The position numbers and the translations under genes were made by a program. Below are positions 21,684-32,800 of a DNA stretch of 46,391 bases, piece after piece; positions within the stretch are counted from its first letter, which is position 1, and every line of letters starts with the position of its first letter. The notes beneath the pieces are model-generated. The model was not told the DNA's origin. It made no database searches and worked only from the letters and a program-made list of their open reading frames with translations. The DNA comes from Takakia lepidozioides (lineage: Eukaryota > Streptophyta > Takakiopsida > Takakiales > Takakiaceae): the NCBI GenBank assembly GCA_030704615.1, contig JAKLZA010000308.1, forward strand, positions 1 to 46,391, in the 5' to 3' direction.

Positions 21684-22379
21684 TTAATGTGGCAATAACC
21701 AAAACTCTCTTCTGTAATATCTCTCGTATATGCCTGGATTTCTTTCAAGCTTCAATGCACCCTTGGCTATACTTGAAGTCTCCGTTACCATATAACCATA
21801 TGGCAAACAAGTCTGAAAAGCTGTTCTTGGTGTGAGTTTGATCCACAAAATATCCTTTGGAATCCAATTCTTTACCAGTACAAGCTCTTCATGCATATGA
21901 GTATAAACATTCACCTTTCTTTCTTCCCAACCTTCAAACTCTACTCGTTTAATGGATAGCAACGCTATCACATAAACTAATGTTGGTAACCAACGTGCTC
22001 TTCCTCTACAGGCTACCTGATAAATCTTTATCACTCCTTTCTCCAGACCCCATTCTGGATCAGCATCATGCACTCGTTTAAGAATATTTTCTTTACATCC
22101 GTCTGGCAATTCCAAGAACCTTTGAAAGAATTGTTTGGACAATCTTTCTTCCTTCGTTCCACAGGGAATTTGATTCACTTCAAACTCTTTAATGGTCCAA
22201 CCACCATGATCCCACCAGATGCCTGTCACATCTGGTTGTTCATGTCCCAGGTCCCCAGTATGGTCGCCAAATGTCGCGCGGCTTTTACTCACCCATCCCT
22301 TCGCTATCCGAGGCGGAAACTCCAAGATAGAAGAGTTGGAAATCTCTAAGTACTCAGCCCGCGCAGAACAATCAGTCAT
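21684..22379 (-). CDS. Extra ORF upstream of gag, 231 aa, starting inside the 5' LTR
   Basis: The first Met (22379) lies in the 5' LTR, 108 bases from its end. The frame crosses the LTR border at 22272 and the primer-binding site, then continues through an unrecognised domain with Trp-rich and hydrophobic parts (WLPTLVYVIALLSIKRVEF; WIPKDILWIKL) to a stop 22 bases before the gag start. The next in-frame Met after the primer-binding site is more than halfway in (near MHEELVLV), which supports a start in the LTR if the protein is real. Extra ORFs before gag are known in Ogre-type plant elements, and Ty1 of yeast starts gag inside the LTR. Function unknown. Confidence 0.6.
   Translation of the reverse strand: MTDCSARAEYLEISNSSILEFPPRIAKGWVSKSRATFGDHTGDLGHEQPDVTGIWWDHGGWTIKEFEVNQIPCGTKEERLSKQFFQRFLELPDGCKENILKRVHDADPEWGLEKGVIKIYQVACRGRARWLPTLVYVIALLSIKRVEFEGWEERKVNVYTHMHEELVLVKNWIPKDILWIKLTPRTAFQTCLPYGYMVTETSSIAKGALKLERNPGIYERYYRREFWLLPH
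22252..22270 (-). other. Primer-binding site
   Basis: Directly after the 5' LTR on the minus strand comes TTTGGCGACCATACTGGGGA. The TGG matches the complement of a tRNA 3' CCA end, and TGGCGAC resembles primer sites described for Ogre-like plant elements. The exact tRNA is not assigned here. Confidence 0.8.
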
Positions 22380-23197
22380 GACCTACAGCTAGTGTATCAT
22401 GGGGGTGTTTCCTATTTGTTTCCTTTTCCGCATTCATCTTAGCTACCTTACCATTGATAATTAAGTATCAGTTTGCTTCATCAATTTATCGGTTTCCTTA
22501 ACTCCTCCATTCAATCCACAGCTTCACTCAGATCTCTCTACACAGTGTGATTGTATCGTATAAGTATCAGATTATGATTTATCAGGTATCAGGCCGAAGC
22601 CATTATGTCTCTAATCTGCTCTACAATATCACTCTAGCTTTGCATATGACAAGCATCTACTAATCCTCTTTTCTCCTTCATCGTGCTCTCCGATCTCCGC
22701 TCCCGCCTGTCTCCGAAGTCCTCCCCGAATAATGAACCCCTTCATATTCCCCGTTCTTCCCTTTATCCTCCTATCCGCGGTTCTAACCGTTTCCCTCTCT
22801 AACCGTCGTATGTGAACTAACATGTTCCCTTCACTGGTGTTGTTCCCCACAGTCGTTCCCTGTCCTACTCTTCGTTCCCTATTATCGTGACAGCTGTGTC
22901 AAGCGGTGACTGGCTGTGTGGGCTGTGTCTGCTGTGACGACTGTGACGGGCTGTGTGGGCTGTGTGGGCTGTGACGACTGTGACGGGCTGTGTTGGCTGT
23001 GTGGGCTGTGACGGCTGTGTCGGCTGTGTGGGCTGTGACGACTGTGACGGGCTGTGTTGGCTGTGTGGGCTATGTAACCCCCCTCTACAGTGCGCTGCTG
23101 TCACCCCTAAGGTTCCTGTTTGTCTCAGTCTGTGCAAAAATTAAGGGTACCCTACAGATCCCGTATAAGTGTCTAAGTCCCCTACAGTCCTCTAACA
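22272..23197 (-). repeat. 5' LTR
   Basis: 926 bp, TG...CA termini on the minus strand, nearly identical to the 3' LTR. It should carry promoter and polyadenylation signals, but I see no clean TATAAA or AATAAA and do not place them. Confidence 0.95.
22911..23073 (-). repeat. CACAGCC minisatellite in the 5' LTR
   Basis: Shorter version of the array at 10627-10851; it lacks 58 bases present there. Confidence 0.88.
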
Positions 23198-23202
23198 CAT
23201 AC
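23198..23202 (+). other. Target site duplication (right), CATAC
   Basis: Repeats 9986-9990 and restores the reading of the 3.31-kb unit, which continues CCGGCTGATTTC as in copies 1 and 2. Confidence 0.9.
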
Positions 23203-23903
23203 CGGCTGATTTCTTACTTTACGGATGACGTCCGAATCTGGTTAATTTCGGTAATTACCCTACTTGGATCTTTGGTTTATAAGGTCATGAGGTTTCTATC
23301 CTAATGAATGCCAAATGATTTTCATCCCTATCTAGATGTCATCCCTGGCACAGGGATGAAAAATCGGGATTTTATCAACCGTTTGTTGATGGAGCTCATC
23401 CCGTGCGGATGAAATCGCGGGGAAATAGCTTCATCTCCTCCCTGCCCTAATTTTCTACACGACAATCGTGCTTAAGGTTTGCTGGAACTGAGGGATGGTG
23501 GCGGAGTGCGCATTGAGCCCGATTCAAGGCCTTTTGATTACTATGGTGTTGCGTAATTAAGGTCTGCAGGGTTTCTGGCAAGATTCCAGTACTTTCTTCC
23601 TCTCTTGGGGTGCGCAATGGCGGCAGTGCCTTCAATTTCCCTGTGGCGGTTGTCTCTCATGTTGGCGGGCGATCTACTCAGCTTGTGATCGTTTGTTGTG
23701 CCCTTCATTGATCATTAAGATACAGCGGCGCATCTTAAGACCTCAGGGAAGTGAATGAACCTGTTAAAATGCCTGGGCAATCCACTCTTTTTGTGTTTTG
23801 TTGTTTGTTGTATTGGGAGCCATTTGCAGGCTTCTCTTCCGCAAACCATCGAGGTGATGGCTTTTTTATGCTCTGATTTCTTTCTACTCCTGCTTTGGAA
23901 TGC
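23198..23903 (+). repeat. 3.31-kb tandem unit, copy 3 (right part)
   Basis: Continues the copy interrupted at 9990. It carries a roughly 30-base insertion (GGGGTGCGCAATGGCGGCAG and following, near 23607-23637) absent from copies 1 and 2 but present in the adjacent inverted arm near 26444-26474. No gene. Confidence 0.9.
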
Positions 23904-24855
23904 ATGTTGTACAGCGATAACAGCGTGAGACCTGTGATTCACCTGGGGTTCCACAATCCTTACTAACCCGTCGGTTTTTGTAGGGGCTTGTGGGGACCAG
24001 GTGAGGGTCCTCACTTAATATGATTCTTTGAGCTTGAAGTTGAATGAAATCGAGCTACTGATGCGACGCCGCAACTTCTGTATCTTTGGGGGAGAAGACC
24101 TCTTTCTGCCTCTTTGCATTGATCTTTCTGGCCTTTGTTCTTAACCTTCTATGGTGGACAACGATTCATTAGGATATTTCTCTCTTGTTCCCTGTGGCCT
24201 TCTGTTGTGACACCGGAGCAATTATATGACGAGCTGGCTGTTTTAAGATATCTAGTACCAAGCAGCAAAGTGGGGGAGCTCTGTTTTTTGACCAAACAGT
24301 GTCCTTTATTGTAAACCTCGGAAAGCCTGGATTCTGTTACGAGCAGGCTGTTTTAGGACATTTGGTGCCATGCAAAATTGTAGGGTGGCTCTTCTTCGAC
24401 CAGATAATGTCTTTGGTTACAAGCCCCTGGATGCTTGGCTTTTTTAATGGACAATGTCCACGGTGGTAAGCACTTGCTGGCTGTTAAGAAGTTGATTCAG
24501 GCCCTGTGTTCATGTTGCCTTAGGATAAATATGCCGTGGCAGCTTACTAGCCTGTTGGAATGAACAATTCAGACCCCGTGATACTACTCTATGATGGTAA
24601 ACTGATTAGAAAAATATCTGCAATTTTAATATGGTGTTTGTGTTACCAAAACAGACTGGAATTCGTTTTCCAGCGTGCAATGTAGACATTGGTGGTAATT
24701 GTAGCAATCTGAATACTTGCTTGCTATTCAACACCTTGTTAACGCATTTCTACACTAGCCCCAGACCTAAACCAGGTCGTGGGACAAAAAACAAGGTATC
24801 CGGTTATACCCTAGTGTGTAATTTGCTTAGAAAATGTCTGCAGCTCTGATATGGT
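23904..24855 (+). repeat. 3.31-kb tandem unit, copy 4, truncated
   Basis: The first 952 bases of a fourth forward copy. It stops at CTGATATGGT, where the sequence switches to the opposite orientation. No gene. Confidence 0.9.
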
Positions 24856-26575
24856 CGGGACATGGACAAGACCAAACAAGGTCTTTGTCAAATTAACGAC
24901 AAATCAGCCTCATAACAAGGCATTATCAATCATCCTTCATTCAAAAACCAGTCTTAAAAAGGCATACATCTGATTTCAAAGTAAATGAAATGAATGGGTG
25001 GGGGGGGTGGGATTACATAAAGAACCCCCCCTATATAAATCAGCTTTATATTCAGCAAAACAGGGACCCAAACAAGTGTTACATGTTTGGGTATGTTTCA
25101 TATGGAATATTTACAACTGTGCATAGCAAGAATAAGTGTTCAGCTTGCCAAAATTGCCACCCTCGATTACATTGAAAGCCTGGAAAAGAAGTTCCAGCTT
25201 TGTTTTGTTTAACACCTTCACCATATCAGAGCTGCAGACATTTTCTAAGCAAATTACACACTAGGGTATAACCGGATACCTTGTTTTTTGTCCCACGACC
25301 TGGTTTAGGTCTGGGGCTAGTGTATAATTGCGTTAACAAGGTGTTGAATAGCAAGCAAGTATTCAGATTGCTACAATTACCACCAATGTCTACATTGCAC
25401 GCTGGAAAACGAATTCCAGTCTGTTTTGGTAACACAAACACCATATTAAAATTGCAGATATTTTTCTAATCAGTTTACCATCATAGAGTAGTATCACGGG
25501 GTCTGAATTGTTCATTCCAACAGGCTAGTAAGCTGCCACGGCATATTTATCCTAAGGCAACATGAACACAGGGCCTGAATCAACTTCTTAACAGCCAGCA
25601 AGTGCTTACCACCGTGGACATTGTCCATTAAAAAAGCCAAGCATCCAGGGGCTTGTAACCAAAGACATTATCTGGTCGAAGAAGAGCCACCCTACAATTT
25701 TGCATGGCACCAAATGTCCTAAAACAGCCTGCTCGTAACAAATCCAGGCTTTCCGAGGTTTACAATAAAGGACACTGTTTGGTCAAAAAACAGAGCTCCC
25801 CCACTTTGCTGCTTGGTACTAGATATCTTAAAACAGCCAGCTCGTCATATAATTGCTCCGGTGTCACAACAGAAGGCCACAGGGAACAAGAGAGAAATAT
25901 CCTAATGAATCGTTGTCCACCATAGAAGGTTAAGAACAAAGGCCAGAAAGATCAATGCAAAGAGGCAGAAAGAGGTCTTCTCCCCCAAAGATACAGAAGT
26001 TGCGGCGTCGCATCAGTAGCTCGATTTCATTCAACTTCAAGCTCAAAGAATCATATTAAGTGAGGACCCTCACCTGGTCCCATCACAAGCCCCACAAAAA
26101 CCGACAGGTTAGTAAGGATTGTGGAACCCCAGGTGAATCACAGGTCTCACGCTTGTTATCGCTGTACAACATGCATTCCAAAGCAGGAGTAGAAAGAAAT
26201 CAGAGCATAAACAAGCCATCACCTCGATGGTTTGCGGAAGAGAAGCCTGCAAAATGGCTCCCAAGACCAACAAACACAACAAACAAAAAGAGTGGATTGC
26301 CCAGGCATTTTAACAGGTTCATTCACTTCCCTGAGGTCTTAAGATGCGCCGCTGTATCTTAATGATCAATGAAGGGCACAACAAACGATCACAAGCTGAG
26401 TAGATCGCCCGCCAACATGAGAGACAACCGCCACAGGGAAATTGAAGGCACTGCCGCCATTGCGCACCCCAAGAGAGGAAGAAAGTACTGGAATCTTGCC
26501 AGAAACCCTGCAGACCTTAATTACGCAACACCATAGTAATCAAAAGGCCCTGAATCGGGCTCAATGCGCACTCCG
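24856..26575 (-). repeat. Inverted copy of the tandem unit (inner part)
   Basis: Reverse complement of the 3.31-kb unit, beginning at the unit position of GTCCATGTCCCG, about 364 bases beyond the point where the forward copy ended. The first 364 bases therefore form the loop, and 25220-26575 pairs with about 23500-24855. It shares the roughly 30-base insertion with the forward arm. It ends at the target site of the Mutator-like element. No gene. Confidence 0.9.
26567..26575 (+). other. 9-bp target site duplication (left), CGCACTCCG
   Basis: Perfect repeat of 41270-41278. Removing the element and one copy restores the unit sequence (reverse complement of GGCGGAGTGCGCATTG, as at 3673). Nine bases is the standard length for Mutator-superfamily insertions. 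Confidence 0.93.
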
Positions 26576-26595
26576 GGGGCTGCTATTTCATGAGC
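26576..26595 (+). repeat. Left terminal inverted repeat
   Basis: GGGGCTGCTATTTCATGAGC matches the right end read inward except for two mismatches and one missing base; the last 14 bases (GCTATTTCATGAGC) are identical. Confidence 0.88.
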
Positions 26596-26647
26596 GGCAT
26601 GAGCATGAGCGGCATGAGCATGAGCGGAAAAAAAAAAAGCATGAGCA
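26589..26647 (+). repeat. Subterminal CATGAGC repeats, left
   Basis: Six CATGAGC words, several spaced by GG, plus a run of A bases. They mirror the repeats at the right end and are a likely transposase-binding region by analogy with other MULEs. Confidence 0.75.
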
Positions 26648-26741
26648 GACCATTGTGAGTCCACGGAAATAGGGTTAGGAGGCACGGAAATAGGGTCATG
26701 TGAAGTTGGAATGTGGCACCAGTGGACTTAAAATGCAACAT

Positions 26742-26747
26742 TTTATT
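26742..26747 (-). terminator. Candidate polyadenylation signal of the methyltransferase gene
   Basis: AATAAA on the minus strand, 64 bases past the stop codon at 26811. The remaining 26648-26810 shows nothing else. Confidence 0.5.
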
Positions 26748-26810
26748 GCAAATTTTGTGGCAAGCCACGTCTATACAAGTGTGTTCTAACTGTCATAGCC
26801 GGAATGGGCA

Positions 26811-29800
26811 CTACTCTCCTACACCCTCCGAGGAACTTGCCCCACCTTCTTCCTCATCCCCCTCATCCCCCTCATCCTCCGAGCTCTGTGATGCATCAGT
26901 TCCACTATGCCTCTCAAAAATCCCGTCCTCTCCTTGGGGGACTGTCCACCTCACCTCCTGGGAATCTTCTGCGTCTTCTCCCCCACTTTCCTCAGCAGAA
27001 TCCAACACAAATCTACGAACCCGACGGGCTCTAATAGCTGCTGCCTCCTCCCTCATCTTCATTTTCTTGAGGCTTGCCTCGTCTAAAATCTGCTGTACAC
27101 GACTACGTTCGGAACACCTCCTAATGGACACCGAAGCAAGCCGGGCAGCATAAGTAGGCAGGATGTACTCCCTTTCTGGACTAGGCATGAAATCTCCCCT
27201 GGCAAAAAAAGGCACGTTCCTCCTGCCCATGAACTCCGGTGTAGACGTCCCTCCGGCAGTACTTGGCATCCTACAGTAAGAACAAATCCACTTGAAGAAT
27301 GTCAATACCAGCACAACCAGAAAGGGTTTTCAATGAAATAAGAGAGCGGAGGGAGGTGCCTCACAAAATCTGGAGGCAACTTACAATGCCACCACTCACT
27401 CGTAAACCGGGGGCTCCTCGGCCTCGATCCCAACTTCCTCCCCCTGCTCCTTCTCGGATTTTTCCTCATCCTCCGAGGATGCCTCTTCCTCTTTCGGCAG
27501 ACGTTCAGCCGCTGCAAGTTCCGAGTTGTGGAGGGCAGTATCTGGCTCGAAGGCGAACACATGCCTGTCGGACAACGTCCCTGCCCACATTGAAGCACCT
27601 GAGGAACAAAGCGGGCGGTTAATAGCTTGCGGCATGCAATTGCAATGGGGCCAGGGGACAAACTGAGCACGTGAAGGCTTACCCGTGCCGCATGTGAGGT
27701 CCAGAATCCGCCCTTGGACATCCGAGCACGTCTCCATGAGGGTTTGGATGAAAGCAGGGCTTCGGGTCCGGCTGTACCGCCACGGTTTGCCTGTCTTTGT
27801 GTCCTTCGGCATACTAGAGTGGGGCACATAGTTGTAGAGGACATCGTAGGTTACAGGGTCCACAGCGGCATCAACAAGACGACCGTCGTTGCGGAATTTG
27901 AACGTAGACCCTCTCTTCACAAAGCAATATGCCTCAAACACCAATGTCTGCACATCCAACAAAGAAGGGATCAATTCCAGGGTCTACTTAACATACACCA
28001 CAATATGAAGTGAATGCAATAGATTGATAACTTACACTTTGGCCCTCTGTTCGCAACCCCTGCGTACTGATGCAGAACCATTTTCTGAGGAGGACCGGGG
28101 TGACACTTTTCGGTGTCCACCTTGCCACCGCATTCTCTGTGGTCTTCCCTCTCGTGGCAAGGACAACCACACATCCACCGTCATCCAGAAGCATCCCCGC
28201 CAGCCCAAACCCGGCTTTCCAGTAGTCCTCAGTAAACCTGTTCCAGGTGGGCACACCATCCAGGCCCTCCAGCAGCTCCCCATCTGGAATGTCGAGGAGA
28301 ATCATGTCGCAAGCTCTCTCCACCTCAACCCCCCCCCGAGTGCTCTTGCAATTCGTGCTCACAGCCGTGAAGAATTCCATCATGGCTTCAAAACCAGGGG
28401 TGTCTTTAGGCTCTGTACCGGCAGCCCTCTTCTTGGCTTTTCCCTTCTGCTCCGCCAGAGACTTGTTGTGTGCCACCTTCTTCGCCCTGGCAGCGAGAGC
28501 GTCAAGGAAGCTCTCATTGACGCATTGGATGATGGTTGGAGGTTCTAGCTTTGGCCTGTGCGTAAACGTCACCGCCGAATACCGCCGTGTAGGCTCGCCC
28601 TCAAATGCCAACTTCTTGGCAGAGCCAGTCCCACTCCGAACTGACTTGGGAACCCGGACGACCGGTGACTGGGTAGGAGCAACAGCAGTCGCAGGACCTT
28701 GAACAAAATCGGCGTCGGAGTCACTCTCTTGGGTCCCCTCCTGCGCCTCCTCCGATGCCCCGATGGTTTTCTTCTTTTTGGGTGTTACTGCAGTCACCTG
28801 TTTCCTTGTCCTTTTCCTTTGACCTTTACTCTTCTCATGCAATTTCTCTTGAATTCCTGCCTGAGCAAGCTCTGCCGCTTTCCTGGAGTTCGCAAGCGCT
28901 TTTGCCTCTTTTGCACCCAACGGAGGCAGCGGAGCCCGGTTTCGTCGGAATTCAGCATCCAGCTTCAATTGAAACTCGGATGGGTCGAGCGAGCCGGGCG
29001 GAAGGTCCACATACCAAGGGCAATCACGCAAATGTTCCAGATGCCACTCCTTCACAATATCGTCAGTGTACATGGAGTCAGCCCCAGGGTTCCTCCATGC
29101 CAGGAAGAATGGTGGCTCGAAAGACAGATGACCTTTCTCCAAAAGCGAGAACTTACAGTACCTGCATTCATGAAAAACCCAATGAGGTCCGAAAATGGCT
29201 AACTCCCTGAACGGCAATAGGGCCTACAACTGGAATATGGCGCCGAATTTCCACTTCAGGGCCACCCAGTGTAGGGACTTAGCCCGAAAATGGCTAAGTC
29301 CCTGGACGGCAATACGGCCTGGAACTGGAAAACGGCGCCGAATTTCCACTTCCGGGCCAGCCACCCTAGGGACTTACACAAAAAATGGCTAAGTCCCTGG
29401 ACGGCAATAGGGCCTAGAACTGGAATACGGCGCCGAATTTCCAGTTCCGGGCCAGCCACCCTAGGGACTTAGACCGAAAATGGCTAAGTCCCTGGACGGC
29501 AATAGGGCCTGGAACTGGAATATGGCGCCGAATTTCCACTTCAGGGCCAGCCAGTCTAGGGACTTGGCCCGAAAATGGCTAAGTCCCTGGACGGCAATAG
29601 GGCCTAGAACTGGAATACGGCGCCGAATTTCCAGTTCCGGGCCAGCCACCCTAGGGACTTAGACCTAAAATGGCTAAGTCCCTGGACGGCAATAGGGCCT
29701 GGAACTGGAATATGGCGCCGAATTTCCACTTCAGGGCCAGCCAGTCTAGGGACTTAGCCGGAAAATGGCTAAGTCCCTGGACGGCAATAGGGCCTAGAAC

Positions 29801-32800
29801 TGGAATACGGCGCCGAATTTCCAGTTCCGGGCCAGCCACCCTAGGGACTTAGACCGAAAATGGCTAAGTCCCTGGACGGCAATAGGGCCTGGAACTGGAA
29901 TATGGCGCCGAATTTCCACTTCATGGCCAGCCAGTCTAGGGACTTAGCCCGAAAATGGCTAAGTCCCTGGACGGCAATAGGGCCTAGAACTGGAAAACGG
30001 CGCCGAATTTCCAGTTCCGGGCCAGCCACACTAGGGACTTAGCCCGAAAATGGCTAAGTCCCTGAACGGCAATAGGGCCTGGAACTGGAAAATGGCGCCG
30101 AATTTCCAGTTCCGGGCCAGCCAGTCTAGGGACTTTGCCATTTTCGGAGCCCTGACTGGAAATTCGGCGCCATTTTCCCTAACACCACTTAGGCCTCTAA
30201 CATCCTGAAATGCCAGGACTTGAAAGAAAGGCAGCGCGTATGTACCTGTACAGAAGGCGCATTGCTGCTTTGTCCGCGTTCGGCTGGTCGGTGAACTCGT
30301 GGCTCCGGCGAGCATCTGCTATCTCCCGAAAGAATAGGTTGGTTTTGTAGAGCAGAAAGTACCTCGTCACATAGTCACGCAGGCTCTCTGCTGCAGGAGA
30401 TATCTCCATCTTGAACTGATGTGCTTGTGTGTCCAGCTGCTCTTGCGCATTCGTCGTCACCTGTGGAGATTGTCCATCAGATCGCTTTCCTCAAAAAATA
30501 CAATGAATCAACCCCCTACTAGAGTACAAGCCCCAAACGAAGCGTGGGGAAGTACCTGAAACCACCATGTCATGCGGTTCATCCACATGTCGAATGTGGG
30601 GTCAGAGAGTTTGTCCGGTTTGGGGAAGCTCCACATGTCCCTGGTACTTTGGGAACCATTCCAGATTTGGAGCCACCGGGTCTGTCCAACCACCCAGCAT
30701 ATTCGTAAGCGCCAAACACCACAAAAAGGAGTTGTTGCCACCACAATTTGGTTAAGAATGTATCACCTTTTCTGTTGCATCCACACAGGATGTGGCTAGA
30801 CGATGGAGCTTCTCCAATGTCATCGTGGGCTTCAGAGCGCGAGAGTAGTGCTTTCCCACCTCCACCAGAAAGTCGGCACCAAGGGCGGGATCAGCTATGG
30901 CCACGTACTTTACCATCCGCGACTTGTACTTTATGCGGGCCCTCACCTCCGCAGCTTTGACATACGATTCGAGTTCCGGGAGGGTTGGATTCTTCTCCTC
31001 TGACTCCATGTAGAACCTCCGCGCATGTGCCAAATCCTGCTGTATTTTCGTCTGTCGAAAAGCAGCACATAAGATTAGAGATCCTGCTCAACACAATTTC
31101 TTCTATTGGGGGAGGAGAGACAAATTAGCTCAACAAAACTGCAGGAGCTTTACCCGAAATATGTAGTCCACCATGGCGTCGACGCTCAGCCTATACCAGG
31201 TTCTGTCTGCCTTTGCCTCCGACTTGCGCAGGAGGTCGGCACTGAGGGAATTGGCAAACTCTTCCACCCCCTGCCTCCCGACATCCTTCACTCGGAAGAG
31301 CATATGGGACAAGTTGGTGGCAATGAAGGCATTCTCAGTCACCCTGCAGTGCCACATTTCCATCAAACAATACTGAAATGGGAATTTTCATCATATATGA
31401 GGATTCGCAATGAAATGACTTCCAAATTCAAAGTCCAAAAGCGAGAGGGGTTGTAGCTTACGAGTTGATGTCGGCCATTGCAGCTTTGAGAAGACTGCGA
31501 TCTTTGGGCCCCGCAACCTTCAGCACAACACAATCGACGGCGAAATGCCAATCGAGATCGTTGGGGTGGGCTTGGGCAATGTGCTCCATCCATGCCAGGA
31601 GGCGATGATTGCCGTCCCACACGTAGAACATCTTACCGGACATGTGCTGGAAAAGAGGATCACTAGCAATCGATCTCTCGAACTCCTCATTTCGCGTTTG
31701 CCAATGGGGACCCCATTTGTCCACCTCATCGGAAGTGTGGGCACGGGAAGCTCCGTGGTCGTTCTCAATGGAAACGTAAAAGGCGGCAGACCCCATTCGA
31801 TATCCATCCCGGAAAGAGAATTTCAGCTTGTCGATATCGCCTGGGAGGGCAGGTCTCACCACCTGCAATGACACCAAGCGGCAAAGGGGAATTCGAAGCT
31901 TGGCCGGGTACACCATGCCCCCCAGCACCCTGCCAATGTTGCTGTGGGTTGCCTCCAACATCTTGGCAGCGGCCAACTTCATATCCGCCTCAGACATGAC
32001 GTCTGCTGCAGAGGGGTTTTCCGGCAGCCCACCAAGACCGCCAAATCCAGCCTGTATGCTCCGGGTTTGGGGCCTGGGGATGTCCGGGAGAATGTCATCC
32101 TGGTCAGAAACATCCATGTCGTCCTCCTCAACAGGGTCAGCCACCTGCGAAACCACCTCCAGCACTCTCGTCGTCTCTACTGCCCTCTCCCTGGCTTCAC
32201 CTCGAACTTGCACAATCGGTGCTCTTTCAGGTGTTCTTTCCTCTCCTCCACTCTCCACCGTATGGGTAATTGCGGGGGCTGCACTTGCCCGCGATGGTCT
32301 AACCGGTGTGCTACTGCCTCTCTGTGGTGTCTTGTAGGGATCCACCGTCTCTGTGTGTCCCTCGCTTACATTGGCATCTGTCATTTGGGCACCCCGGGCC
32401 TCTTCAGCTGCCTTTTGTCTTTCCTCCTTGCTAGCATTCTGTCTCGTCTGTTCTTTTGCCCTCTCTTTTGCCCTCTCACGGGCTTTCTGTTTCTTACTAG
32501 GGCTAGCAACAGGGGAGCCCTCCAGGACGACCACCTTTGATTGAGGCGAACTGACACCCTCGCGCGCACTGCTCACTCCCCCCTCCGCAGCCCGTGACTG
32601 CTCTCTCGCCGGGGATTGCATGTGCTTAGCTTTCTTCTTTTTCTTTGCGTGGGCGGGCCCTACTGCATGTGCATGAACAACCTCCATTGCCGGATCTGCT
32701 GTCCTCATGTCCTCACGCCCTTCACCTGCCATGCCGCCTGCACCAACCTCCCCAATGCCTACTCTATCGTAATCTCGTTGCAAGTCCTCCCGTCCACCAA

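Larger units (their letters stand above)
9991..23197 (-). mobile_element. Ty3/gypsy LTR retrotransposon, about 13.2 kb
   Basis: Complete element on the minus strand. LTRs are 22272-23197 (5') and 9991-10974 (3'), beginning TGTTAGAGG and ending GCGCGACA. It is flanked by CATAC duplicates at 9986-9990 and 23198-23202; removing one restores the uninterrupted repeat-unit sequence seen at 3363. Order from the 5' end: primer-binding site, extra ORF, gag capsid, zinc knuckles, protease, reverse transcriptase, RNase H, integrase, a long extra 3' coding region, polypurine tract. There is no chromodomain after integrase. The extra ORF before gag and the long tail recall the Tat/Ogre side of plant Ty3/gypsy elements, but clade placement needs a tree. 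Gag-pol has several single-base frame breaks and one in-frame stop, so this copy is probably not autonomous. Confidence 0.95.

Noticed and set aside
27302-27844. 180-codon alternative frame over exon 9 of the methyltransferase gene
   Set aside because: It crosses predicted introns and lacks the methyltransferase motifs, which sit in the other register with good splice sites.
29195-30042. Series of 60-67 codon frames (MAKSLDGNRAWNWNMAP and the antisense MAGPELEIRRR)
   Set aside because: Readings of the 95-bp intronic array.
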